A DNA stretch of 64,000 nucleotides from the NCBI GenBank assembly GCA_964496575.1, contig CAZCAC010000036.1, positions 1 to 64,000 on the forward strand, written 5' to 3'. The DNA comes from CAZCAC01 sp964496575. GTDB taxonomy: Bacteria; Planctomycetota; UBA1135; GCA-002686595. This document shows, piece after piece, positions 35,251 through 44,073 of the stretch (its first letter is position 1; the number at the start of each line of letters is the position of its first letter). Position numbers and translations under genes: made by a program. Under the pieces are notes generated by a model. That model saw only the letters and a list, made by a program, of their open reading frames with translations, did not search any database and was not told where the DNA came from.

Positions 35251-37182
35251 CTACCTCGCCGGGATGATAACGGGTCCCTCGATGATTCGCGAGGGCAGCG
35301 GTTCCTCACCCGCGTCCAGCATGTTGAGCTCCTGCCCCTCCTCCCGCGGCGTCCAGCGGTGGCAGCCGATGCAGTTGCCCAGGCTGAACGGGTCCGCGGG
35401 GTCCCGCTCCTCCAGGCGGTGGCAGGTCATGCACTTGCCGTGCATCGCCGGCACGAAGCCCGGAGCGTGGTGGTCGAAGCCCTTGTCGGCGTACGCCGTC
35501 AGCCCCGCCATCGACTCCTCGTGGCAGCCGAGGCATGCCTGGTAGTTCTCCCGGCGGTCCGACAGATCGAAGGCCTCGAACGCCAGCCGCTTCGCGTCGT
35601 CCTCGAAACGCGGTGCGTGGCGATCCTGATCGAACATCGGCCGCGGCAGCTCCATGTCGGTGTGGCACGCCCGGCACAGCGTCTGGTGGTCGTTCGGCAG
35701 GTTCAGGTGGTGGCACTTGACGCAGGTGTTCTCCAGCTCGAGGCCGTACTTCTCCACGAAGGCCGTCTTGTGCTGCTCGTGTGGGAACATCACGTAGTCG
35801 CCGTTGCCGTTGGCGTCGAGGCGCAGCACCGTGCGCAGCGCGTCGCCGCTCTGGATCGCCGGGCGAACCGGCGCCGCGATCGCCTCGAACTGGCTCGTGC
35901 CCTGGCCCTGCAGGCCGAACCAGGTCAGCGGCACCACAACCACCGCGGTCCAGGCGACGTTCTGCGCGCCCTTCCCGAGGAACAGCTCCTTCGCCTCCGC
36001 CCAGGTCCACGGCGGAACCGGCTGGTGCCCCTCGGGGTCGACCGGCGCGCCGTCCTCGGCGCAGTAGCCCGCCCCGCGCAACACCGGGAAGCGCTCGATC
36101 AGGAAGAAGAAGATCAGCCCCGCCGCCGACAGCACCCCGAAGCTCAGGATGAACTCGGCGAGATTGGGGATGTAGATCTGCTCCGAGGTGCGGAAGTAAC
36201 CGACGATCCCCGTGTTGATCCGGTGCATCACCAGCCCGAGCAGTGCCGCGCTCGAGCCGAAGAAGAGCATCAGCTTGCTCCGACGCAGCGCCGGCAGGCT
36301 GAAGATCACGATTGGTACGATCGCCTGCAGCACGATCTCCACCCAGAAGACTCTGGACTCCCAGGTGAGCCCGGGACCGAAGACCAGAGCCCACTTGTCG
36401 TAGACGCTGAAGTCGATGACCTTGACGATCAGGTAGATACCGAGCAGCACCGCGGAGATGATCGCCAGCCGCGACACCAGCTTGTCGGAGAACGCCGCCT
36501 TGTACAGGTAGTTCACCACCCCCAGCAGGAGCACCAGCACCGCCACCCCGGCGCCCATCGCGGAGATGAAGAACTCCGGTGGGATCCACATGCTGTGCCA
36601 CAGCGGGTGCAGCCGCGTCGGTGAAGCCAGGAAGAGCGACCCCAGCGAGCTGTGGTGCATCGTCGAGAGCGTCACGCCCAGCACCACGAACGGCAGCATC
36701 ACCTCGTGCAGGAAGTGCGTCACCTTCGGGAACGGGAAGCGCTCGCTCAGGATCGGCAGCAGCTCCAGCGCGGTGACGCCCCAGTAGATCGACACGCACC
36801 AGAAGACCTCGAAGAGGAACGAGTGCGGGTTCCACATGAAGAAGGGGTGCCAGCCCCGGTGCGGAAGCCCGATGTCGAAGATCAGCGCCGTCAGCGACGA
36901 GCCGTAGCCAAGGAACCCCACCAGCACCGACAGGCGCGCGACGGGGTAGTACTTCTTCAGACGCAGGATGTAGATGATCGCCGCGACGACGAAGCCGCTG
37001 GTCGCCAGCGCCGCGCCCGCGACCATGTTGAAGATCTTCCACCAGCCCCAGGGCAGACTGTCGAGCATGTTGGTCGACGCGCCCAGGCCGAAGACGAAGC
37101 GCGCGATGCCCACCACCGCCCCGGCGATGGCCAGGGCCCACATCACGCTCTTGGTGCGCCGCAGGAGGACTTCGCCGCTCAC
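35251..37182 (-). CDS. NrfD/HmcC/HybB-type quinone-interacting membrane subunit fused to a pentaheme cytochrome domain
   Basis: The GTG start at 37182 overlaps the ferredoxin stop by 4 bp. Residues 1-~410 are the ten-helix NrfD/PsrC family (also HybB, HmcC), which exchanges electrons with membrane quinones and may move protons. Another hydrophobic helix (VAWTAVVVVPLTWFGL) leads into an exported C-terminal domain at ~450-643. That domain has five CxxCH heme motifs: CVKCHH, CRACH, CLGCH, CMTCH and CIGCH. Hmc complexes that I know have the cytochrome and membrane subunit as separate proteins, so this covalent link of menaquinone site and hemes is unusual. It completes the operon with the 16-heme cytochrome and the ferredoxin subunit. 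Confidence 0.88.
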   Translation of the reverse strand: MSGEVLLRRTKSVMWALAIAGAVVGIARFVFGLGASTNMLDSLPWGWWKIFNMVAGAALATSGFVVAAIIYILRLKKYYPVARLSVLVGFLGYGSSLTALIFDIGLPHRGWHPFFMWNPHSFLFEVFWCVSIYWGVTALELLPILSERFPFPKVTHFLHEVMLPFVVLGVTLSTMHHSSLGSLFLASPTRLHPLWHSMWIPPEFFISAMGAGVAVLVLLLGVVNYLYKAAFSDKLVSRLAIISAVLLGIYLIVKVIDFSVYDKWALVFGPGLTWESRVFWVEIVLQAIVPIVIFSLPALRRSKLMLFFGSSAALLGLVMHRINTGIVGYFRTSEQIYIPNLAEFILSFGVLSAAGLIFFFLIERFPVLRGAGYCAEDGAPVDPEGHQPVPPWTWAEAKELFLGKGAQNVAWTAVVVVPLTWFGLQGQGTSQFEAIAAPVRPAIQSGDALRTVLRLDANGNGDYVMFPHEQHKTAFVEKYGLELENTCVKCHHLNLPNDHQTLCRACHTDMELPRPMFDQDRHAPRFEDDAKRLAFEAFDLSDRRENYQACLGCHEESMAGLTAYADKGFDHHAPGFVPAMHGKCMTCHRLEERDPADPFSLGNCIGCHRWTPREEGQELNMLDAGEEPLPSRIIEGPVIIPAR

Positions 37183-38024
37183 GGGTTCACCTCCCCGCGC
37201 TTCGCCGCGGCCTCTTCGGCCATGATCTTCGAGCGGCGCCGGAAGAACGCCAGCGCGCCCAGGCCCGCCAGGCCGGTCAGGAACTGGAAGGGCGTGACCA
37301 TCACCCAGCCGTGCTGCATCTCGGGGATCGAGCCGGTCTTCAACTGTCCCACCGCGCGCGCCTCGAGCTCCTCGGGCGTCGGGATCTTCAGCACGTCACC
37401 GAGTGGCACGTCGGAGACGTACAGGACCGAGGTGCCGCCGAACTCCTCCTCGCCCCAGACGTGGTCGATGTAGAGGTCGGGACGCTCGGCGATCCGCCGC
37501 TTCGCCTCGGCGAGCAGGAGCTCTCGCGGCCCGAAGATCGTCGCGCCGGTCGGGCAGGCGCTCGTGCAAGCCGGGCCACCGCCGGCGACGCGGCACGTCT
37601 CGTCCATCTTGCATTTCGCGACGTACGGCAGCGGCAGGTCGTACTCGTAGCGAGGGATCGAGAACGGGCAGCCGAGCATGCAGTAGCGGCAGCCGATGCA
37701 CATATCGGCGTGGTAGACCACCGGCCCATCGTCGCGCTTCTCCAGCGCACCGACCAGGCAGGCGGACGCACAGCCCGGCTCCTGGCAGTGCATGCACTGA
37801 CGCCGCACGAAGCGCGAGGTGTTCTCCGGCTCGCCGGGGATCTCACGAATCGAGGTGTAGCGCGCGCCGGACAATCCGTCCCCCGCCTTGAACTTCGCCG
37901 GCACGTCGGCGGGCAGCTGGTTCTGCGCCACGCACGCCAGCACGCAGCGCTCGCAACCGATGCAGCGGGTGGGATCGGTCAGGATCGCCTTGCCCGTCAT
38001 CTTCTCGCTCGTGGTCTCGCTCAT
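37179..38024 (-). CDS. 4Fe-4S ferredoxin-type electron-transfer subunit (HmcB/NrfC/DsrO-like)
   Basis: The ATG at 38024 overlaps the cytochrome stop (ATGA) and gives 281 residues. Cysteine clusters for about four [4Fe-4S] centres are visible: CIGCERCVLAC, CMHCQEPGCASAC, CIGCRYCMLGCPF, and CKMDETCRV...CTSACPTGA, the order typical of NrfC/HybA/HmcB proteins. A C-terminal hydrophobic helix (FLTGLAGLGALAFF) anchors it to the membrane. No Tat signal is present, so this subunit may face the cytoplasm or be anchored from the C-terminus. It should connect the 16-heme cytochrome with the NrfD-type quinone module. The upstream open extension in this frame is only a shadow of the cytochrome gene. Confidence 0.9.
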   Translation of the reverse strand: MSETTSEKMTGKAILTDPTRCIGCERCVLACVAQNQLPADVPAKFKAGDGLSGARYTSIREIPGEPENTSRFVRRQCMHCQEPGCASACLVGALEKRDDGPVVYHADMCIGCRYCMLGCPFSIPRYEYDLPLPYVAKCKMDETCRVAGGGPACTSACPTGATIFGPRELLLAEAKRRIAERPDLYIDHVWGEEEFGGTSVLYVSDVPLGDVLKIPTPEELEARAVGQLKTGSIPEMQHGWVMVTPFQFLTGLAGLGALAFFRRRSKIMAEEAAAKRGEVNP

Positions 38025-39589
38025 CGCGTGGCCTCCACGGTCGGTTCGAGGGACTCGGCCTTTATCCGCTCCCAGTCGATCTCCGGCTTCTCGAAGAACG
38101 CCTCCCAGCTCTGCGGGCCGCAGCCGAGGCGCTGGTGGCATTCGAGGCACACCTTCTTCAGCGCCTCGAGCTTCCCCGGCGCGTCGCTCCCGTCCGCGGG
38201 GGATCCCGGCTTGGGGCCGTCCGGACCGTGACAGGCTCCACAACCGCGGAACCTCGTCGCGTCGTCCGGCCACGGCAGGCCCGTGCGCTGCGCGGTCACG
38301 TACTCGCCGTCCCGGCGCAGCAGGCTGTGGTGACACTCCTGGCAGGAGAAGGAGTCGCCGAGCGCGTGCGAGTAGTGGTTCCAGTGGAACGAACCCTCCG
38401 GAGCCTCGATCTCGAACAGCTTCACCGATTCCTTCTTGATGGTCAGCTGCTTCCACTCCGTGAAGCCCGCCTGCTTCTCCTGGTGGCAACCGGTGCAGTT
38501 CTGGGTCAGCGCCTCCTTCAGCGAGGGATTGTCGAAGTGTCCCGTCCCGTGGCACGAGCGGCAGGCGAGGTGCGGCTCGCCCGGCTGGTCCATGTGATGG
38601 CAGGTCACGCAGTCCATGTCGCGGTAGCGGCCGTGACGTTCGTGGCTCCAGAAGACCCGTCCGAACTCCTCGTTCTCGAGCCAGGAGGGATCGCGCTCGT
38701 GACAGTCCTGGCAGGTGAGCGGCATCCGCGCGGTCAGCCCCTCGTAGCCCTCGTGGTGGCACTCGCGGCAGTTGCCGTGGATCGCCTGCTCCAGGTTGGG
38801 CAGCTCCTCCGCCGCGACGTCGAAGCGCCACGGCTCGTGACAGTCCGAGCAGGTCCGCAGGTCGTCCTCGGGATTCTCCTGCGTGTGACAGGTCACGCAC
38901 TCGCCGTGCCTCGCGCCCTGGTGCCGGTCCGGCTCGCCGGGACCGCTGATCCCCTTCAGGCCGGTCGCGTTGGACTCGCCGCGCGCCTCGGCGGGCAGGT
39001 GACAGGCGCTGCACGGGCGGTAGTCGGCGTCGGTCTCCGCGTCCTGGTCGTGGTGGTGGCAGCGGACGCAGTCGCTGCGTGAAGCGCCCCGCCCGCCGTC
39101 GATTCCGTACTTGCGCGAGTGCGAGAAGTGATCCCACTCGGCGCGGCCGTGCGCGCCCGCAGAGCCGGGCTGGTGGCAGTCGCGGCACAGCACCGGGCCC
39201 TCGATCATCGCCTCGTGGCAGCCGATGCACTTGGCGTGCATGGCGACCATCGGGGGCGGGCCGAAGTCGCCCTCGTACTTCTTCGCCGGGATGTCCATGA
39301 AGAGGTCCCCGGCGATGAGCAGGTCGTGGTCGTGCTCGATCCGGTGGCAGTCGGAGCAGGGTCGTGGGTTGGTCGTGCCGGGCCGCTCGGTGTGGTGACA
39401 CACCTGGCAATTGGGAATGTCCTCCATCCGCGCGTGCTGCTCGTGGTTCCACTTGACGTCGCCGATCCGCGCGCCGATCGCCCGGTCCGGCTCCAGCTTC
39501 GGCGTCATCAGCGCGGCGCCCGTGCCCACGATGATGAGCGCGGCGCCGACCCCCAGGAGTGCCTTGGCGTTGATCTGTTTGGCTATCAC
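38021..39589 (-). CDS. 16-heme c-type cytochrome (HmcA-like)
   Basis: This 522-residue protein from GTG 39589 (RBS GAGAGGCGACC) has an N-terminal membrane anchor or uncleaved signal (ALLGVGAALIIVGTGAALM). I count sixteen CxxCH motifs, from CQVCHH near residue 61 to CLECH near 494; several are CxxCHH as in c3/c7 units. HmcA of Desulfovibrio also has sixteen hemes at similar size and is followed by a ferredoxin (HmcB) and an NrfD-like (HmcC) gene, the same order as here. The role is electron transfer between periplasmic donors or acceptors and the quinone pool. Sequence homology to true HmcA versus convergent c7 expansion needs alignment. It is the first gene of the operon, 32 bp from the divergent rseC. 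Confidence 0.9.
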   Translation of the reverse strand: MIAKQINAKALLGVGAALIIVGTGAALMTPKLEPDRAIGARIGDVKWNHEQHARMEDIPNCQVCHHTERPGTTNPRPCSDCHRIEHDHDLLIAGDLFMDIPAKKYEGDFGPPPMVAMHAKCIGCHEAMIEGPVLCRDCHQPGSAGAHGRAEWDHFSHSRKYGIDGGRGASRSDCVRCHHHDQDAETDADYRPCSACHLPAEARGESNATGLKGISGPGEPDRHQGARHGECVTCHTQENPEDDLRTCSDCHEPWRFDVAAEELPNLEQAIHGNCRECHHEGYEGLTARMPLTCQDCHERDPSWLENEEFGRVFWSHERHGRYRDMDCVTCHHMDQPGEPHLACRSCHGTGHFDNPSLKEALTQNCTGCHQEKQAGFTEWKQLTIKKESVKLFEIEAPEGSFHWNHYSHALGDSFSCQECHHSLLRRDGEYVTAQRTGLPWPDDATRFRGCGACHGPDGPKPGSPADGSDAPGKLEALKKVCLECHQRLGCGPQSWEAFFEKPEIDWERIKAESLEPTVEATR

Positions 39590-39621
39590 GGTCGCCTCTC
39601 GGTCTTCGTTACAATCGCGAC

Positions 39622-40098
39622 ATGCCCAGGATCGGCGTCGTCCTCGATACTGAAGGTGAACACGCCCGCCTCGAGACCTCGCGGCGCGGGGTCTGCGACG
39701 GGTGTGCGGACCACAGCAGTTGCGCCGTGGAAGGCGTGGTCGCCACCGGCGTTTCGGAGGTGGTCACGGCCCGGAACCCCGTCGGCGCCAGGCCGGGAGA
39801 TCGCGTCGAGTTCGACCTGCCGGGACACACGGAGCTGAAGCTCTCGTTCCTGGTCTGGGTGGTGCCGCTCTGCGGCGTGCTCGCCGGAGCGATCCTGGGC
39901 GCGGCGGCTCATCCCCTGCTCCCCCTCGACCGCGACCTCGCGACGCTGCTGGGTTCCGTTCTCGGCATCGCGGTCGCGTTCGCCGTGGTGATCCCCATCG
40001 ACCGCAAGGCTCGCGGCAGCGCGGCCCTGGTGCCGAGGATCCTCAAGGTGATTCCGCCAGCTCTGAGTTGTTCGCAGATTTCCAGCATCGACGATTGA
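39622..40098 (+). CDS. rseC: RseC/MucC family membrane protein
   Basis: This 158-residue protein has an N-terminal cysteine motif CDGCADHSSC near residues 25-34 after a short beta region. Two transmembrane helices (WVVPLCGVLAGAILGAAA and TLLGSVLGIAVAFAVVIPI) then lead to a short tail. This is the RseC/MucC layout. In proteobacteria RseC modulates the sigma-E response and SoxR reduction, the latter together with the Rnf-like Rsx complex. Here it is convergent with rnfB (4 bp between the ends) and divergent from the 16-heme cytochrome, so a redox-linked role with Rnf is inferred. The symbol is by family only. Confidence 0.82.
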   Translation: MPRIGVVLDTEGEHARLETSRRGVCDGCADHSSCAVEGVVATGVSEVVTARNPVGARPGDRVEFDLPGHTELKLSFLVWVVPLCGVLAGAILGAAAHPLLPLDRDLATLLGSVLGIAVAFAVVIPIDRKARGSAALVPRILKVIPPALSCSQISSIDD

Positions 40099-40102
40099 GC
40101 CT

Positions 40103-42241
40103 CTAGTTGGGGGAGCGACTGAGCAGCTCGCGGAGCTTTTCCTTCGCCGTCTTGCCGAACGTGTGCTTGTCCCGCTCCTCGTCGGAGAAGTAGCAGATCG
40201 TCCCGCAGCGCATGCAGCGTGCGGCCTCCGCCTTCATCAGGTCCGGCGTGAGGACGAGATCGACCTCGTCGAAGCTCTTTATCCGCTCGGAGGCCTCCAG
40301 CTCCGGCTGCGGCACGCGCTTTGCCGAGGTGACCCCGCTCACCGGGATCTCGTGGGAGAGGCTGATCTTGGCCGGCTTCTCGAAGGTCACGCGCTCGAAG
40401 CCGAGGTCCTTCCCGTTCACGAAGCGGTGAATCGAACGCGCGGCGCGCCGCCCCGTTCCGACGGCGTCGATCAGGAGCGCCGGGCCGCTCCAGATGTCGC
40501 CGCCGCTGAAGATGTTCGGGATCCCCGACTGCAGCGTCTGGTCGTCGGTGACGATCGTGTTCCAGCGGGTGAGCTCGAGGCCGCGCTCCTTCAGGTCGTC
40601 GGTGTACCAGTCGGTGAGCGGCTTCTGGCCAATGGCGGCGATCACCACGTCGACGTCCATCAGGGTCTCGGAACCCTCCTTCGGGACCGGCCGGCGACGG
40701 CCGGAGGAATCGGGTTCCCCGAGCTCCATCTTGATGAACTCGATCTGTTTCAACATTCCATCCTCGTCGCCGATCAGCCGCGTCGGCGCGGCGAGCAGGT
40801 GGTACTGGACCCCCTCCTCTTCTGCTGCGTCGATCTCGACCGCGTTCGCCGGCATCTCCTTGCGCGTGCGACGGTAGAGCAGGATCACCTCCTTGGCGCC
40901 CATGCGCAGCGACGAGCGGCAGGCGTCCATCGCCGTGTTGCCGCCGCCGACGACCACGACTCGCTTGCCCGTCAGGTCGACCTTGATGCCGAGCTCCCGT
41001 TTCTGCAGGAACTCGGTGCCCTTCCACACGCCCTCGAGGTCTTCCCCGTCGCAGCGCAGCGAGGAGTTGTCCCACGCGCCCATCGCCAGGAGGATCGCGT
41101 CGTACTCCGTTTCGAGATCGGCCAGCTGGAAGTCGGCGCCGAACGCGACGGCGGCCTTGACGTCGACGCCGAGTTCCAGAATCTCCTCGATCTCGAAGTC
41201 GAGCACCTTCTTGGGCAGCCGGTACTCGGGGATGCCGTAGCGCAGCATGCCGCCGAGCTCCGGTTTGGAGTCGTAGATCGTCGGCGAGTGCCCCAGGCGC
41301 GCCAGGTAGTAGGCCGCGGAGAGCCCGCACGGCCCGCCGCCGACGATGGCGATCCGCTTGCCGGTCGCGGGGAGTTTCGTCTCCGGCTTGCGATCGGGCA
41401 GCTCCATCTGCCAGTCGGCGACGAAGCGCTTGATGTAGTTGTGGTGGACCGGCTCGTCTTCGATCTTGGCCCGGCGACACCCGTCCTCGCACGGCGCGGG
41501 GCAGACCCGGCCGCAGATCAGGGGCAGCGGGTTGCGCTCCTTGACCAGGTTCACCGCCTCTTCGTACAGCCCCTTCGAGGCGAGCTCGACGTAGCCGGGG
41601 ATGTTGATCTGCGCGGGGCAGAGCTGCTTGCACGGCGCGATGCACTCGTCGTCGTGCTGGAAGTGCAGCAGACGCTCGGAGAGCGTGAAGAGCTCGATCA
41701 CGTCGTTCGGACAGATCCGCTCGCAGGCACCGCAACCGACGCACTTGCCCGGATCGACGACCGGATACCCCTCGGGGCCCATGTGCAGCGCGTCGAAGTT
41801 GCAGCCCTGAACGCAGCTGCCCAGCCCGAGGCAGCCGTACTTGCAGAGGAGGTAGCCGCCGTACATGTCGGCCATCGCCCGGCAGTCGGCCATCCCCTCG
41901 TAGTAGTACTTCGCCTCGGCGCGATCGCCGCCGGTGCAGTAGTGACTGGCGACCTTCGGCTCGATGAAGCCGACCTCGCCGCCGAGGATCCGCGCCACGT
42001 TGCTCGCCGTATCGGGGCCGCCGGCGACGCAGGCGGTGGTCGAGGCGGTCCCGAGGACCATCCCCTCCGCACACGCCGAGCAGCCGGCGAAGCCGCAACC
42101 GCCGCAGTTGGCGCCGGGCAGGACGTCCTCGACCTTGGAGATCCGCGGGTCGACCTCGACGAAGAAGACGTGCGCGGCGATGGCCAGCACGATCGCGGCG
42201 CCGAGCCCGATGCCCAGCATGACCAGGGCGGTGGTCAGCAT
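40103..42241 (-). CDS. rnfB: RnfB fused to GltD/NfnB-like NAD(P)H-dependent FAD oxidoreductase
   Basis: The 712-residue protein starts at ATG 42241, sharing one base with the rnfA stop. Residues 1-~195 are RnfB: a membrane helix, GANCGGCGFAGCSACAEGM (the Fe-S cluster near 44-62) and ferredoxin clusters CKYGCLGLGSCVQGC and CVGCGACERICP. From ~205 a GltD-like flavoprotein follows: CIAPCKQLCP and CGRVCPAPCEDGC for Fe-S, IAIVGGGPCGLSAAYYLARLG for FAD, and VVVVGGGNTAMDACRSSLRM with LYRRTRKEMPA for NAD(P)H. A last CMRCGTICY lies near 685. The fusion would bring NAD(P)H chemistry to the ferredoxin subunit. Last gene of the rnf operon. Confidence 0.92.
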   Translation of the reverse strand: MLTTALVMLGIGLGAAIVLAIAAHVFFVEVDPRISKVEDVLPGANCGGCGFAGCSACAEGMVLGTASTTACVAGGPDTASNVARILGGEVGFIEPKVASHYCTGGDRAEAKYYYEGMADCRAMADMYGGYLLCKYGCLGLGSCVQGCNFDALHMGPEGYPVVDPGKCVGCGACERICPNDVIELFTLSERLLHFQHDDECIAPCKQLCPAQINIPGYVELASKGLYEEAVNLVKERNPLPLICGRVCPAPCEDGCRRAKIEDEPVHHNYIKRFVADWQMELPDRKPETKLPATGKRIAIVGGGPCGLSAAYYLARLGHSPTIYDSKPELGGMLRYGIPEYRLPKKVLDFEIEEILELGVDVKAAVAFGADFQLADLETEYDAILLAMGAWDNSSLRCDGEDLEGVWKGTEFLQKRELGIKVDLTGKRVVVVGGGNTAMDACRSSLRMGAKEVILLYRRTRKEMPANAVEIDAAEEEGVQYHLLAAPTRLIGDEDGMLKQIEFIKMELGEPDSSGRRRPVPKEGSETLMDVDVVIAAIGQKPLTDWYTDDLKERGLELTRWNTIVTDDQTLQSGIPNIFSGGDIWSGPALLIDAVGTGRRAARSIHRFVNGKDLGFERVTFEKPAKISLSHEIPVSGVTSAKRVPQPELEASERIKSFDEVDLVLTPDLMKAEAARCMRCGTICYFSDEERDKHTFGKTAKEKLRELLSRSPN

Positions 42242-42819
42242 CAGATCATCCCCTTGAAGGCGAAGAAGGAGATCGCGATGAGCCCGGCGGCCACCAGGCC
42301 GATGCCGGTGCCTTTCAGCGGCTCGGGAATGCGCGAGATCTCGAAGCGCTCGCGCAGGCCGGCGAAGAGGATCAGCGCCAGGCCGAAGCCCACCGCGGAA
42401 GCGACCGAGAAGACGATCGTCTCGAGGAGGTTCAATCCCTCCTGGACGTTGATGATCGCCGTGCCGAGCACCGCACAGTTGGTGGTGATCAGCGGCAGGA
42501 AGATCCCCAGCGACTTGTACAGCGCGGGGATCGCCTTGCGCAGGAACAGCTCGACGAACTGCACCAGGGTGGCGATGACCAGGATGAAGGCCAGCGTCTG
42601 GATGTAGCCGATGCCGAAAGGCACCAGGAGGTATCGGTCGACCACCCAGGTGATGATCCCGGCCAGCGTCAGCACGAAGACCACGGCCGCGGACATCCCG
42701 ATCGCCGTGTCCATCTTCTTGGACACGCCGAGGAAGGGGCAGTTCCCGAGGAACTTGGCCAGCAGGATGTTGTTGATGAAGATCGCGCCGATGATCAGGG
42801 CGAAGTAGCTCTCTTCCAT
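42241..42819 (-). CDS. rnfA: Rnf complex membrane subunit RnfA
   Basis: 192 residues, six hydrophobic helices. NNILLAKFLGNCPFLGVSKK near the N-terminus and PLITTNCAVLGTA in the fourth helix are strong RnfA/NqrE signatures; the conserved Cys residues in these two helices coordinate the intramembrane [2Fe-2S] centre in Rnf/NQR structures. The gene follows rnfE after 19 bp and overlaps rnfB by one base. It forms the membrane core with RnfE and RnfD. Confidence 0.95.
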   Translation of the reverse strand: MEESYFALIIGAIFINNILLAKFLGNCPFLGVSKKMDTAIGMSAAVVFVLTLAGIITWVVDRYLLVPFGIGYIQTLAFILVIATLVQFVELFLRKAIPALYKSLGIFLPLITTNCAVLGTAIINVQEGLNLLETIVFSVASAVGFGLALILFAGLRERFEISRIPEPLKGTGIGLVAAGLIAISFFAFKGMI

Positions 42820-42838
42820 GTCGCTCCGCTCCTCCCGG

Positions 42839-43441
42839 TTAACGCTTGCCCAGCTTGCCGAGCACGTTCATGGCCCCCAGCATCAGGCCGAGCGTGAGGA
42901 ACGCGCCCGGCGCCTGCTGGAGGAAGCCGAAGGGTTGCGAGAGGAACACCCGCTCGCCGAAGATCAGTCCGAGCGTCCCCGCGCCGAAGAGCTCCCGCAC
43001 CGCGCCCACCGCCGTCAGGGCGAGCGTGAAGCCGAGCCCCATCCCGAAGCCGTCCGCCAGCGAGGCGAGCACGCCGTTCTTGCGCGCGAACGCCTCCGCG
43101 CGCCCGAGGATGATGCAGTTCACCACGATCAGCGGGATGAAGAGCCCGAGGCTCTCGGAGAGCGTGAAGAAGTACGCCTTGGTGATCATCTCCACGCAGA
43201 CCACGAACGCGGCGATCACCACGATGTAGCAGGCGACGCGCACCTCGTCGGGGATGATCTTGCGGAGCGCGGAGATCAGCCCGTTGGAGCAGACCATCAC
43301 GAAGGTGGCGGCCAGCCCCATGCCGAGACCGTTCTCCATCGAGGTGGTCACCGCCAGCGCCGGGCAAAGCCCCAGGACGATGCGGAAAAGCGGGATCTCG
43401 TCCCATAGTCCCTTGGTGAACTCGCGGGCCAGCGTGGTCAT
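42839..43441 (-). CDS. rnfE: Rnf complex membrane subunit RnfE
   Basis: 200 residues with about six helices. The signatures LFRIVLGLCPALAVTTSMENGLGMGLA and LFIPLIVVNCIILGRAEAFA are those of RnfE/NqrD, the pseudo-symmetric partner of RnfA, each contributing Cys ligands to the buried iron-sulfur centre. The ATG at 43441 overlaps the rnfG stop by 4 bp. A longer open frame on the same strand around it is a shadow in another reading frame. Confidence 0.95.
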   Translation of the reverse strand: MTTLAREFTKGLWDEIPLFRIVLGLCPALAVTTSMENGLGMGLAATFVMVCSNGLISALRKIIPDEVRVACYIVVIAAFVVCVEMITKAYFFTLSESLGLFIPLIVVNCIILGRAEAFARKNGVLASLADGFGMGLGFTLALTAVGAVRELFGAGTLGLIFGERVFLSQPFGFLQQAPGAFLTLGLMLGAMNVLGKLGKR

Positions 43442-44073
43442 CCTTCACCTCCCGGCACCACGTCGATCGCGGCGACGATCGCCTCGCGGTGCTGCTGGTA
43501 GAACGCGCCCGCCCGCTCGATCGCCTGGGCCACCGCGCGGCTGGAGACGGTCGCACCGGTCACCGCGTCGATCCCGCCGCCGTCCTTCTTGACCTTGAAG
43601 ATCGTATCCTTGCTCATCTCCGGAAACTGGGCGAGGAACGAGGCGTCGCGCACCTTGGTGCCGATCCCGGGGGTCTCGGACATCGTGGTGATGCCGACGC
43701 CGACGAGGTTGCCGCTCTCGATCTCGAAACCGATCATCACCCCGAGGTCACCGCCGAAGCCCTGGCCGTAGTTCTCCAGGGCGACCGCGTACGGTTCACT
43801 CTCCTTGCGCACGACGAAGAAGAGGATGGACTCCCCCTCGATCTCGACCAGCCGCTTCTCCGCGAGCAGGCCTTCCTCGACCGCCTCCCGCTCCGCTGGT
43901 GGCAGCTCACCCGCCACCACCTCGTAGATGTCCGCCACCGCGGGGATCTTCTTGAACTTGAGGATGTTGTTCTCCGCCAGCTCGTGCGTCAGCTGGTGGA
44001 GCCCGCCCAGCGCCAAGCCGCTGATCAGCGAGATCACGGCCAGCACCACGACCATCTGGATCGAGTTCTTCAT
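43438..44073 (-). CDS. rnfG: Rnf complex FMN-binding subunit RnfG
   Basis: 211 residues from ATG 44073, which overlaps the rnfD stop by 4 bp. An N-terminal membrane helix (MVVVLAVISLISGLALGGL) is followed by an exported FMN_bind domain with GYGQGFGGDLGVMIGF-like strands. The covalent FMN attachment motif TGAT lies in AVTGATVSS near residues 170-178, where the Thr carries the flavin phosphoester. TMSETPGIGTKV is also typical. The start given is the usual one for the family; longer frames upstream are shadows of rnfD. Confidence 0.95.
   Translation of the reverse strand: MKNSIQMVVVLAVISLISGLALGGLHQLTHELAENNILKFKKIPAVADIYEVVAGELPPAEREAVEEGLLAEKRLVEIEGESILFFVVRKESEPYAVALENYGQGFGGDLGVMIGFEIESGNLVGVGITTMSETPGIGTKVRDASFLAQFPEMSKDTIFKVKKDGGGIDAVTGATVSSRAVAQAIERAGAFYQQHREAIVAAIDVVPGGEG

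Noticed and set aside
40163..42607. Long plus-strand open frame opposite rnfB and rnfA
   Set aside because: rnfB and rnfA are unmistakable on the minus strand; the opposite frame is low complexity.
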